32,908 bases of DNA, taken from positions 1-32,908 of the forward strand of contig JAAYHS010000140.1 of assembly GCA_012735315.1 (NCBI GenBank), read 5' to 3'. Shown in pieces: positions 8,671 through 17,500 of this stretch (positions are counted from its first letter, which is position 1; every line of letters begins with the position of its first letter). The DNA comes from Bacillota bacterium. GTDB lineage: Bacteria > Bacillota > UBA4882 > UBA8346. The notes below the pieces were generated by a model. That model saw only the letters and a program-made list of their open reading frames with translations, did no database searches and had not been told where the DNA came from. A program made the translations under genes and the position numbers.

Positions 8671-9699
8671 TCATTTCCAGGAATAAGTCGCGAAGACCAC
8701 TTCTTCCATCTCATGGGTCTTCATCCGTCCCATCAGTTGACTGACGCCGTCATGGGGCGATAGCCCCTCAAATAAAATTTGATGCGTGATAAAAGTGATC
8801 GGCATTTCCACATTATTTCGTTTGGCTATTTGATAAGCCGCCTTGGTGGTGGCAACTCCTTCCACCACCATTTTCGTGGAAGCAAGAACTTCATCCAAGG
8901 TCTTTCCCTTGCCGATTTCTCGACCGGCCCAGGCATTGCGGCTGTGCTTACTGGCAGCGGTCACAAACAGATCGCCCATTCCGGAAAGACCGGAAAAAGT
9001 AGGCGACTGCGCGCCCAAAACCATGCCGAACCTGGCCATTTCGGCCAGCCCTCTGGTGATCAAGGCAGCTTTACTGTTATCACCAAAGCCTAAACCGTCG
9101 GAAATCCCGGCGGCAAGCGCAATTACGTTTTTAAGCGCTCCCCCCAGCTGCACGCCGATCCGGTCCGGGTTGGTATAAACTCTGAAAAACGGAGAAATTA
9201 ACAAATCTTGCACCTCTTCGGCATATTTCAAGACCGGAGTGGCCACCACCGTAGCCGACGGAATCCTCCGGGCCACCTCCTCGGCGTGATTCGGACCGGA
9301 CAAAGCGACAATTGCATTAGGGTCAACCATGGGCAGCTCTTTCGCCAATACGGAGGTTAACAACTCCAGGCTTTCAATATCGATACCTTTGGAAACGCTA
9401 ATCACGATCGTTTCCGGTTTTACATAAGGGGCCATTTGTCTAGCTACACTCCGGAGATGCTGACTCGGCACCGCCGTAAATAGATATTTTTTCCCGGAAA
9501 CCACTTCCTCCAGTGAATTACTGGCACGAATCAAATCAGGCAATTCCACGCCGGGTAAAAAGGTGTGGTTGATGTGCTGCTGATTAATCGCTTGAGCCAC
9601 CTCGGGTTCGTAAGCCCACATTTGAACGGGGCGACCTTTGTCCGCCAAAACCTTTGCCAAGGCGGTACCCCAACCACCTGCGCCAATAATCCCAATCAT
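8671..9699 (-). CDS. gpsA: NAD(P)-dependent glycerol-3-phosphate dehydrogenase
   Basis: This 342-aa enzyme reduces dihydroxyacetone phosphate to sn-glycerol-3-phosphate, the substrate for the acyltransferase PlsY encoded just upstream. The Rossmann nucleotide motif GAGGWGTA is at 6-13. Further family blocks are VSKGI, ALSGPNHAEEVARRIP (about 138) and the catalytic-lysine region GALKNVIALAAGISDGLGFGDN (about 186). The ATG overlaps the plsY stop codon as ATGA, indicating translational coupling. The unit ends in a terminator directly after this gene. Together plsY and gpsA supply the first two steps of phospholipid synthesis. Confidence 0.97.
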   Translation of the reverse strand: MIGIIGAGGWGTALAKVLADKGRPVQMWAYEPEVAQAINQQHINHTFLPGVELPDLIRASNSLEEVVSGKKYLFTAVPSQHLRSVARQMAPYVKPETIVISVSKGIDIESLELLTSVLAKELPMVDPNAIVALSGPNHAEEVARRIPSATVVATPVLKYAEEVQDLLISPFFRVYTNPDRIGVQLGGALKNVIALAAGISDGLGFGDNSKAALITRGLAEMARFGMVLGAQSPTFSGLSGMGDLFVTAASKHSRNAWAGREIGKGKTLDEVLASTKMVVEGVATTKAAYQIAKRNNVEMPITFITHQILFEGLSPHDGVSQLMGRMKTHEMEEVVFATYSWK

Positions 9700-10322
9700 C
9701 GTTTTTCAGCGCCCTTTCCTTTATTGTATAAAAACCGGTTCTCTTTTCCTTGCAACAACCTTTGGATATTGGCCTTATGCCTATATACGGCTAAAATAGC
9801 GATTATCAACGCAAAACCCAGTTTATAAGCGTCACCCGGGTAACTGTAAAAGACCGAAACCGGGTAAAAGATCGCGGCCAAAAGCGAGGCCACGGAGACA
9901 TACCCTGAAGCCAAAAAGGAAACCACCCAAACCGGTAAAATCAATAACAGGCTCTTCGAAGTCAACCCGATGATAACCCCCAGCGAGGTGGCGATTCCCT
10001 TGCCTCCTCTGAACCTGGTGTAAACCGGCCAATTATGACCGATAATCGCCGCGATTCCGGTAAGGATCGCCAAATCAAAGCCACCGGTATTTTCAACTAA
10101 ATTCCCCAGTAAAACGGCGATCACTCCCTTAAGGGCATCCCCGGCTAAAACTATACCGGCCCAGAAAGATCCCATCGCCCGAAAAACATTGGTTGCTCCG
10201 ATACTGCCGCTGCCTTGGCCCCGTAGATCCACTTTTTTGAAAAAAGCCACGATGTCACCGGTAGTAACCGACCCAACCAGATAACTGAGAAACAAGACTA
10301 AGATTGCCTTTAAGAGAAGCAC
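9696..10322 (-). CDS. plsY: Glycerol-3-phosphate acyltransferase PlsY
   Basis: PlsY is an integral membrane enzyme that transfers an acyl group from acyl phosphate to glycerol-3-phosphate. About five membrane segments are visible. The three conserved active-site loops are GSGSIGATNVFRAMG, GHNWPVYTRFRGGKGIATSLG and the later cytoplasmic loop around YRHKANIQRLLQGKENR. I chose the GTG start at 10322 (208 aa) because GGGAG stands 8 nt upstream and the family normally starts just before the first helix. An upstream in-frame ATG at 10355 would give 219 aa but has no Shine-Dalgarno sequence. The stop overlaps the gpsA start by 4 bp. Confidence 0.93.
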   Translation of the reverse strand: MLLLKAILVLFLSYLVGSVTTGDIVAFFKKVDLRGQGSGSIGATNVFRAMGSFWAGIVLAGDALKGVIAVLLGNLVENTGGFDLAILTGIAAIIGHNWPVYTRFRGGKGIATSLGVIIGLTSKSLLLILPVWVVSFLASGYVSVASLLAAIFYPVSVFYSYPGDAYKLGFALIIAILAVYRHKANIQRLLQGKENRFLYNKGKGAEKR

Positions 10323-10385
10323 TTCCTTCACTCCCAGAAATAATAATATGATCATCCGAGGGGTTCATTGCTTTAACAGCTCGTC

Positions 10386-11693
10386 TCAATCACCCTTGGC
10401 CTTTAATTGAAACCGAAGCGGCGTACCGACGAATCCGAAATAATCCCGTAATTGGTTCTCCAAATAACGTTGGTAGGAAAAGTGCATGCCTTCCGGATCA
10501 TTAACGCTAAACTGAAAGGTCGGCGGCTTTACTTTTATCTGTTTGGTATAATATATTTTCAACATTCTCCCCTTTACCGAAGGAGGTTGATGTAAAGCGG
10601 TAATCTCTCCGACAACCTGATTAAGCCGATTGTTGGAAATCCTCAAGGTATAACTTTCCATCACTTTATTGGCCATTATTAGAATTTTTCCTAGTCGTTG
10701 GCCGGTTTTCGCGGAAACGAACAACACCGGCGCATAATCAAGGAAGTGAAGTTCGCGGCGGATTTGTTCCTCGAACTTCGCGGCCGTTTCACTATCCTTT
10801 TCAATCAAGTCCCATTTGTTGACTAAGATGAAACAGGCTTTACCGGCATCCTTAATAATTCCGGCAATTTTCAAGTCTTGTTCGGTAATTAGCTCGGCAG
10901 CGTCCAATACCAAAATAACTACATCCGAACGCTCCACCGCCCGGATGGCCCTTAAAACACTATAATACTCCACCGCTTCTTCAACTTTCGCCTTGCGCCG
11001 AATACCGGCGGTGTCGACCAAGAGAAAATTACTTCCATTAACATGTAACGGAATATCGATCGCGTCACGGGTGGTACCGGGACGTTCGCTGACGATCACC
11101 CGTTCTTTCCCCAAGAGAGCATTCACTAAAGAAGATTTACCCACATTGGGACGACCGGCAAAAGTCACTCTGATCAAATCGTCTTCCTCGGCTTCCGGCT
11201 CCATTTCAATCCGGGACAGTGCCAATTCCAATAAATCTCCGATATTTAAACCGTGTTCGGCCGATATCAGAACCGGTTCTCCCAGGCCCAAACCGTAAAT
11301 CTCGGGATCGGGAGTAGCCGGATGGGATTCAATTTTATTGACCGCCAAAGCAACCGGTTTTTTGGTTTTACGGAGTAATTCGGCCACTTGATAATCGGAA
11401 ACGGTCAAAGGTTCCCGTCCATCAACCACCATGATCACCGCGTCCGCCTCTTCCACGGCTAATTCTACTTGTTTCCGGATCTGGGTTTGAATCGGGTCCC
11501 GCTGATCAGTCAATCCTCCGGTGTCAACCACTAAAAACTCCCGATTCAGCCAATTACTCTTAGCATAGAGCCGGTCCCTGGTAACGCCGGGAGTATCTTC
11601 AACAATCGCCAACCGTTGTTTAACGATCCGGTTAAATAAAGTCGACTTCCCCACATTAGGCCTGCCGACTATGGCTATTACCGGCCGCGCCAA
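10386..11693 (-). CDS. der: Ribosome-assembly GTPase Der (EngA)
   Basis: This is a 435-aa essential GTPase with two tandem G domains, acting in 50S ribosomal subunit assembly. G1 motifs are GRPNVGKST (10-18) and GRPNVGKSS (near 181). DTPG and DTAG, NKIE and NKWD mark the rest of the two G domains. A C-terminal KH-like domain (about 350-435) contains the family pattern KIYYTKQ and FSYQRYLENQLRDYFGF. The start is TTG, overlapping the end of the DUF512 gene by 16 bp. AAAGGA lies 11 nt upstream, rather far, but no in-frame alternative fits the conserved N-terminus. The DUF512-der-plsY-gpsA order is common in spore-forming Clostridia. Confidence 0.97.
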   Translation of the reverse strand: MARPVIAIVGRPNVGKSTLFNRIVKQRLAIVEDTPGVTRDRLYAKSNWLNREFLVVDTGGLTDQRDPIQTQIRKQVELAVEEADAVIMVVDGREPLTVSDYQVAELLRKTKKPVALAVNKIESHPATPDPEIYGLGLGEPVLISAEHGLNIGDLLELALSRIEMEPEAEEDDLIRVTFAGRPNVGKSSLVNALLGKERVIVSERPGTTRDAIDIPLHVNGSNFLLVDTAGIRRKAKVEEAVEYYSVLRAIRAVERSDVVILVLDAAELITEQDLKIAGIIKDAGKACFILVNKWDLIEKDSETAAKFEEQIRRELHFLDYAPVLFVSAKTGQRLGKILIMANKVMESYTLRISNNRLNQVVGEITALHQPPSVKGRMLKIYYTKQIKVKPPTFQFSVNDPEGMHFSYQRYLENQLRDYFGFVGTPLRFQLKAKGD

Positions 11694-13036
11694 TCGTTAA
11701 CACATCCTTTGTTTATGATCCAATTCAACCAAGCCGAGGCTCGCGTGGGAACAACCGCCACCTTTTTAGGTCGACAAGCCTCGCGCAACTTGTCCATGGT
11801 TATTCCGTCCAAGAACAAGGATTCTCCTTGTTTCAAAGTTATCTCGGGAATTAAATAGAGGACTTCCCCCGCTTGCCGATGGTTTTGAATCGCCGCAATC
11901 AGATCTCGGCCGCTTAATAACCCGGTAACCGTGACCGATGGGCCAAAAAAGCGATTCGGCGCCGTGAGAATCTCTAATCCAAGTTTGGGGAAGCGCTCTC
12001 TAAAAACCCGTTTCACTTCCTCCCAAAGCCTGGCTGTGGCTTTTCCGGTAACGATCACCAGTTGTTGATCGATATTTTGTAATAATGAAGATACCCGCGG
12101 CAGCGATTCGTACAAATCCTCCAAAAACCAACGGATTAAACCGACTCCGTTATCAAGCTGCGGATATCCTTCATACTCGGCTGCGGATGGAAAGGTTGCT
12201 TCCGCTATAATATACCATTCATCGGCGGCAAATACAAACCTGGATTTATATTTTTTGAAAAAAATTTGTTGATAACGATGTATCGTTTCGATAACCTCTC
12301 GGGCTTCTCTTTTGTTAAAGGGCCGTAATTGATAAAGCCTTTGCCGGTGGCCGGTCAACCCCACCGGCACGATCGCCAAAGAGAGCACTTGAGGCCGGAG
12401 CGCCGCCAAATCCTGAATGGTTTTTTCCAAAATTGGGCCGTCGTTAATTCCCGGACAAATAACCGCCTGGGTATGGAGAGTGATTCCGGCCGCGGCCAAC
12501 CGCTTTAATTGGTCGATTATCGGAACGCTTGCTTTGGAGCCTAACAATTTTTGACGCGTCGGCGGATCAGTGGCATGAACCGAAATATACAACGGACTTA
12601 AATGTAACTCTTCGATTCGCTCCCAATCCGCCGCGGTCAAGTTGGTCAAAGTAATATAACTGCCTTGCAAAAACGAAAGCCGGTAGTCATCGTCTTTCAC
12701 ATAAAGGGTGGGGCGTTGACCGGGCGGAAGCTGGTTTACGAAACAAAAAATACAATGATTGTTGCAAGTTCGAATGCCGTCGAAGACAACCGAGTCAAAT
12801 CCCAAACCCAGATGATCCTCCGGTTCTTTTTCGATCTCGAACTCCATAAGATCTCCGGACTGCTTCCGGATTTTCAAATTGACAAGCGTTTCAGCGGTTA
12901 ATCTTAAATAATCGATATAGTCAACCGGTTTAACTCCGTTAATTTCCAGTAAGCGATCTCCCGGTTTCAACTGAAGTTCGGCGCCGATACCTTCGGGGTC
13001 AACTTGAACGATTAAAACTCCTTCGGTCGTTGTCAT
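11678..13036 (-). CDS. PDZ and radical SAM DUF512 protein
   Basis: This 452-aa protein has an N-terminal PDZ-like domain (about 1-70, with LQLKPGDRLLEING), a radical SAM iron-sulfur site and a C-terminal DUF512 domain. The cluster motif is CNNHCIFC with Cys91, Cys95 and Cys98, a CX3CX2C spacing that fits a 4Fe-4S radical SAM site. The family is conserved beside der and spoIVA genes in many Clostridia, but its substrate is not known to me. The start ATG has GGGGAGG 7 nt upstream. It overlaps der by 16 bp and follows the 150-aa gene by 42 bp. A link to ribosome or membrane-lipid biology can only be guessed from neighbours. Confidence 0.9.
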   Translation of the reverse strand: MTTTEGVLIVQVDPEGIGAELQLKPGDRLLEINGVKPVDYIDYLRLTAETLVNLKIRKQSGDLMEFEIEKEPEDHLGLGFDSVVFDGIRTCNNHCIFCFVNQLPPGQRPTLYVKDDDYRLSFLQGSYITLTNLTAADWERIEELHLSPLYISVHATDPPTRQKLLGSKASVPIIDQLKRLAAAGITLHTQAVICPGINDGPILEKTIQDLAALRPQVLSLAIVPVGLTGHRQRLYQLRPFNKREAREVIETIHRYQQIFFKKYKSRFVFAADEWYIIAEATFPSAAEYEGYPQLDNGVGLIRWFLEDLYESLPRVSSLLQNIDQQLVIVTGKATARLWEEVKRVFRERFPKLGLEILTAPNRFFGPSVTVTGLLSGRDLIAAIQNHRQAGEVLYLIPEITLKQGESLFLDGITMDKLREACRPKKVAVVPTRASAWLNWIINKGCVNDWRGR

Positions 13037-13078
13037 CTGAATTCCTCCCCGGAATTGGTATCAATTCGCTTTCATTAT

Positions 13079-13531
13079 TCATAACTCCTCCCTTTTTTCC
13101 GCAAAAAAAGTGATCTCCGCGCCTTCGCTTTGCAAAATAGTCTTAATTTTACCGCTGAGTTCAGCGGCGACTTCCATGATCGCCACTACCCTGTTCTTTT
13201 TCAAATCCGCAGCGGTTAATTCCGGGTTAACCGCCGGCCAATGATTATACCGGTTAACGTCATCCGGCCGAAAGCTTGCCGCCAGAAAAACTTTTCCAAG
13301 ACCTTCAATCTCCTGTTCCTTTAAAACCGGCCACTGGGTTTCACGGCGAGTAACCGGAGAATCCAAAAAATGTTCATCCGCGAATTCATACCGGGCGGCG
13401 CCGGGATCGACTCCGGGTTCACTGGAAGCAAGTACGACTATCTCGGCCCGGTTCCAACTCGCTTTCTTGATTCGACCCACCGCTGCTTTAGCGTTTTCAA
13501 GTCTCTCAAAAGAAGCATAAATTCTCGGCAT
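13079..13531 (-). CDS. Uncharacterised 150-aa protein, weakly YflT-like
   Basis: I do not recognise this protein with confidence. It is soluble and 150 aa, with no signal peptide or membrane helix. The N-terminal part (1-36) has a beta-alpha-beta look (MPRIYASFERLENAKAAV, then AEIVVLAS), recalling the YflT/general-stress fold that senses or binds small ligands. The C-terminal half repeats a similar pattern (VVAIMEVAAELSGKIKTIL then GAEITFF). The middle is proline- and charge-rich. The gene is real: ATG with AAGGAGGAAAT before it, its own TTGACA promoter, and codon use like its neighbours. It leads the DUF512-der-plsY-gpsA unit with a 42-bp gap to DUF512. The YflT resemblance is by eye only. 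Confidence 0.75.
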   Translation of the reverse strand: MPRIYASFERLENAKAAVGRIKKASWNRAEIVVLASSEPGVDPGAARYEFADEHFLDSPVTRRETQWPVLKEQEIEGLGKVFLAASFRPDDVNRYNHWPAVNPELTAADLKKNRVVAIMEVAAELSGKIKTILQSEGAEITFFAEKREEL

Positions 13532-13554
13532 ATTTCCTCCTTATTATCAAAAAA

Positions 13555-13583
13555 ATTCAAAGTGATGAACAGCCTAATGTCAA
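13555..13583 (-). promoter_or_regulatory. Putative sigma-A promoter of the der operon
   Basis: On the minus strand a perfect TTGACA (13578-13583) is separated by exactly 17 bp from TTGAAT (13555-13560), a 4/6 match to TATAAT. It lies 24 nt upstream of the start codon of the 150-aa protein. It would drive the 150-aa gene, DUF512, der, plsY and gpsA. Confidence 0.6.
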
Positions 13584-13608
13584 GGCTTCCCTATTTTCCG
13601 TTCCCTGC

Positions 13609-13776
13609 TTAAGTAAGTTCGATTTCCTTTGCCGGTTTTAATTGTGCCCATTTTAAATCGAAAATTACCGGGGCGGCGCTTCTTTTTCCGCTATCTTTTT
13701 GATATAAAATAACTTTGAATCCAATCATTAGCTTTTTTAGGGATATTTTACCCGCCGGGAAGTCGAATACTTGCAT
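13609..13776 (-). CDS. Doubtful 55-aa small ORF
   Basis: This is an open frame of 55 codons from ATG, encoding a basic product that begins MQVFDFPAGKISLKKLM and ends KPAKEIELT. Codon choice looks like that of neighbouring genes and it occupies an otherwise empty minus-strand stretch. Against it, there is no usable Shine-Dalgarno sequence (AGCAGG sits directly against the ATG), and the frame runs on open upstream into the opposite-strand gene. I recognise no family. It may be chance. Confidence 0.2.
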   Translation of the reverse strand: MQVFDFPAGKISLKKLMIGFKVILYQKDSGKRSAAPVIFDLKWAQLKPAKEIELT

Positions 13777-13828
13777 ACCTGCTGGAGAAGATATTAACGG
13801 ATTAATTTGGGCGAAGGGGGTGAAATAA

Positions 13829-14161
13829 ATGGATTGGCTAAGAACTATCGTAAGATTCATCGTAGCGGCGCTGGTATTGATGCTTATCGGAGTGATTGTC
13901 CCGGGTTTCAAAGCCATTGGATTTGGAAGCGCGCTTTTGGCCGCATTGGTAATCGCCGGAATCAGTTATTTGATCGAACTGGTCCTCGGACGCGATATTT
14001 CACCTTATGCCCATGGAGTAGTGGGTTTCCTGGTATCAGCGGTGGTAATTTACATCACTCAATTTATCGTCCCCGGAATGTCGGTTTCACTGGTTGGCGC
14101 ATTATTAGCCTCTCTGGTGATTGGTTTAATTGATTTGTTTGTACCCACCAAAGTAAAATAA
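13829..14161 (+). CDS. Small membrane protein of the phage holin 4_2 / YvlD family
   Basis: This 110-aa, very hydrophobic protein has four predicted membrane helices (about 5-25, 30-50, 62-82 and 84-104), with the family-typical segments VPGF near 24-27, YLIELVLG and FIVPGM. It resembles the PF04020 group, called phage holin family 4 superfamily II, which includes Bacillus YvlD. Most members are chromosomal, without phage neighbours, and of uncertain function, possibly in envelope stress. The ATG has AGGGGGTG 6 nt upstream. It is the only plus-strand gene in the window, with no phage genes nearby, and is followed by a hairpin. A lytic role is not supported by context. Confidence 0.85.
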   Translation: MDWLRTIVRFIVAALVLMLIGVIVPGFKAIGFGSALLAALVIAGISYLIELVLGRDISPYAHGVVGFLVSAVVIYITQFIVPGMSVSLVGALLASLVIGLIDLFVPTKVK

Positions 14162-14183
14162 AAACGCTAAAGTTTTAAAATTT

Positions 14184-14217
14184 AACAAGAGGCTGCTTGA
14201 GAAGGTAGCCTCTTGTT
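14184..14217 (+). terminator. Strong hairpin after the holin-like gene
   Basis: A perfect 11-bp stem (AACAAGAGGCT with AGCCTCTTGTT) with a 12-nt loop stands 23 nt after the stop of the plus-strand gene. The T tract on the plus strand is limited to TTGTT within the stem; on the minus strand it is followed by AAATTTTAAAA. It may work as a weak terminator in either direction. Confidence 0.6.
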
Positions 14218-14219
14218 GA

Positions 14220-14590
14220 TATTCGCCAATCCCCGCCCGCCGGGATGCGTGAAAACCGCCTCACCCCCCCACGCTGTCCGATCATTCTTAGTTATTCAAC
14301 AGCAACGTCCCTCTCCGCGAACGCAACTGATTCTGAAGGTTCGGAGAGGGACTGCATGCCTGATTCGTGGTTTTTCGTTTTGCAGTCGGATTTACGCCAC
14401 AGATTAAAATGCGCGGTAGGCTCCGAAGCACCACGGATCCCGGTAAAACCGGGCTTTGGAATGATTTTTTATTACTAGCCGTGGGTTTTAACCCGCGGCG
14501 GGCATCCATTATTCGTACTCGTGCTCGTGCTCAGCGAAGCGGTGCTCGTAATCGTCTTTTATGATGCGCGCCACTTGAGAAATAAACCGA
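14220..14590. repeat. Gene-free mosaic of palindromes between the holin-like gene and polC
   Basis: No credible gene lies here. It holds a perfect 11-bp inverted repeat GTCCCTCTCCG / CGGAGAGGGAC (14307-14317 and 14342-14352), a hairpin CCCGGT-AAA-ACCGGG (14439-14453), a hairpin CCGTGGGTT / AACCCGCGG (14479-14498), and a CGTRCT hexamer repeated three times (about 14514-14531). A run of seven C lies near 14264-14270. This looks like stacked interspersed repeat elements rather than a regulatory region. I see no clear polC terminator, although CCCGGT-AAA-ACCGGG could serve on either strand. Confidence 0.6.
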
Positions 14591-17500
14591 TTAAAACAAA
14601 GCCAATTGCGCGGACTCCGACATTCCATCCAAAGAACCGTGTTTCTGTAAAACCTCGATTACGGCTGAACTCAAGCGGGCCCGGCTCTTTAAATCCTCGA
14701 TCGACAGAAAAGCGCCCTCCTCCCGCGCCGCCGCGATATACCTGGCTGCGTTGTCTCCCAACCCCTGAAGGGAGGCCAAGGGCGGCAGCAGACCCTGATC
14801 GGTAATGATAAATCTTTGGGGATCGGATTTATAAAGATCCACCTTTAGAAACCGGACTCCCCTTAGCATTGCCTCCAAAACCAATTCGAGGATCGTCTCC
14901 AAATTTTTCTCTTTTTGGGTGGCGTCATTCCCTTTGAGCCGGATTTGCTCCAAGGCTTTCTTTACCGCCTCTTCACCGTGAACGACCAGTTCGGCGTCGA
15001 ATTCATCGGCCCGCACGCTGAAATAAGTGGCGTAAAAGGCCAGCGGATAATGGACTTTAAAATATGCGATCCGGAAAGCCATCATCACATAAGCGACCGC
15101 ATGCGCTTTGGGAAACATATATTTGATTTTCCGACACGAATCAAGATACCAGTCGGGAAGATCATGGCTTTTCATGATTTCGACGTCTTCAGGCTCCAGC
15201 CCCCGGCCTCTTCTGACTCTTTCCATGATTTTAAAAGCGGTTTTGGGCGGGAGACCCTTAAAGATCAAAAAATTCATAATATCGTCACGGGTGGAAATAA
15301 CCTCCGCCAATTTGGCTTTGCACGTTTTGATCAATTCCTGGGCGTTGCCGAGCCAAACCCCGGTTCCGTGTGATAACCCGGAAATATAAATCAGTTCCGA
15401 AAAAGTGGTCGGCCGGGTTTCGGACAACATCTGACGGACAAAACCCGTCCCAAACTCCGGTATCCCTAAAGTTCCCAAATCAAACCCGAGGCTCTCGGCG
15501 GAAATTCCAAGGGGCTCGACTGTTGAAAAAAGCTTCATGGTCTCCGGATCATCCAAAGGAACCGTTCTCGGGTCAACCCCGGTCAAGTCATGCAACATTC
15601 TGATCACTGTGGGGTCGTCATGCCCGAGGATATCGAGCTTGACCAACCGCCCCTCGAGAGCGCTGTGAAAATCGAAGTGGGTGGTAATCCATTCCGCATT
15701 GCGATCATTGGCCGGATATTGAATCGGCGTAAAATTATAGATTTCCTGATCTTTGGGCACGACGACCATTCCGCCGGGATGCTGACCGGTGGAACGCCGG
15801 ACCCCGGTACAGCCTTTTACGAGGCGGTTTATTTCCGCTTGTCTTAACTTTAACCCCTTTTCCTCCATATATCCCTTAACGAACCCGAAGGCCATCTTCT
15901 CGGCTAAACTGGTGATGGTCCCCGCTCTAAAAACATAACCCTTACCGAACAGCTCTTCGGTATAACGGTGAACCAGCGGTTGGTATTCTCCGGAAAAGTT
16001 GAGGTCGATATCGGGTTCTTTGTCCCCTTCGAATCCCATAAAAGTGGCGAACGGAATATCCTGGCCGTCTTTGATTAAAGGATGGCCGCAACGGGGGCAA
16101 TCCTTGGCCGGCAAATCATATCCCGACCCAATCGACCCGGTTTTCATAAATTCACTATACTTGCAATCCGGACAAAGATAATGGGGCGGCAACGGATTAA
16201 CCTCGGTGATCCCGCACATGGTGGCTACGAATGAGGACCCCACCGAACCCCGGGAACCCACCAAATAACCGTCATCCAATGATTTTTTCACTAATTTGTG
16301 AGCAATCAAAAATAAAACCGCATAACCGTGTCCGATGATACTCTTTAATTCCCATTCCAACCGGTCTTTGATCAGCTGCGGCAGCGGCTGACCATATAAT
16401 TCCTCAGCCCGTTGGTAAGCCATTTTCCGGATTTCAAGATCCGCACCCGGGATCTGCGGCGGATAAAAACCTTCCGGAACCGGGCGGACATCCTCAATCT
16501 GATTGAAGACCCAAGTAGGATTGGTAATTACGATTTCCTTGGCCAGCTCCGCCCCTAAAAATTCGAACTCGTCCAGCATCTCCTCGGTAGTCTTCATATA
16601 CAGTAATAATTCCCGGTCGGCGTCTTCATAGCCTTGGCCTATTTGCAAAATCCGGCGAAAAATCTCTTCATGAGGATGTAAAAAATGAACATCTCCCGTA
16701 GCCACAACCGGTTTCCCCAGTTGCTGCCCTAAACGGCATATTAAACGGATATGATCCCGTAATTCTTCGCTGGACTTCACTCTTTGGGAGTCGATCAAAA
16801 ATTGATTATTGGATAAGGGTTGAACCTCCAAAAAATCATAAAAACCGGCAATCTCGATCAACCGCTCTTCCGGCGCCCCGTCGAGAATCGCTTGATAAAA
16901 TTCGCCGGATTCACAAGCGGTCCCGATCAGTAAACCCTCGCGCAACTCCATCAACAACGAACGGGGAATCCTCGGATGCCTATGGAAATAACGGGTGTGC
17001 GAATCGGAAACCAAACGGTATAAGTTTTTGAGTCCGATCTGGTTCCGGACCAAGATTAACACATGAAAAGTTTTGAGGTGTTCGACGCGGGCTTCTTTAA
17101 TTAAAGTATTCAAATCGGTTAACTTAGTAAAGTTTCTCGACTCAAGCCGTTCAAAGGCTTTCAACAAAATTTGAGCGGCGCACCGGGCGTCATCCACCGC
17201 GCGATGGTGTTGTTCCAGATTGATATCCAACTCTTTGGCGAGCACATTCAAACGGTAACTCTTCAAATCGGTCCATACCGAGCGGGCCAATCCCAAGGTG
17301 TCGAGAAAAACCGGTTCGAAGCTCTCTCCGAAAAAAAGCTGATGTTTGGCTTTGATAAAATTCACATCAAACTGGGCATTATGAGCCACCAACACCGATC
17401 CGGCCGCAAATTCCAGGAAGGCTTTTAAGGCGACTTCCGGCGCCGGCGCGTCGCTTACCATCTCCGGAGTGATTCCGGTCAATTTCGTGATTTCTTCGGA

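Noticed and set aside
13609-13917. 102-aa version of the small minus-strand ORF
   Set aside because: Its first 30 codons lie opposite the well-supported holin-like gene and its start has no ribosome binding site; only the 55-codon part is kept, with low confidence.
14213-14564. Several overlapping short ORFs on both strands
   Set aside because: They overlap each other in different frames, lie over palindromes and lack ribosome binding sites; compositional chance in a repeat island.
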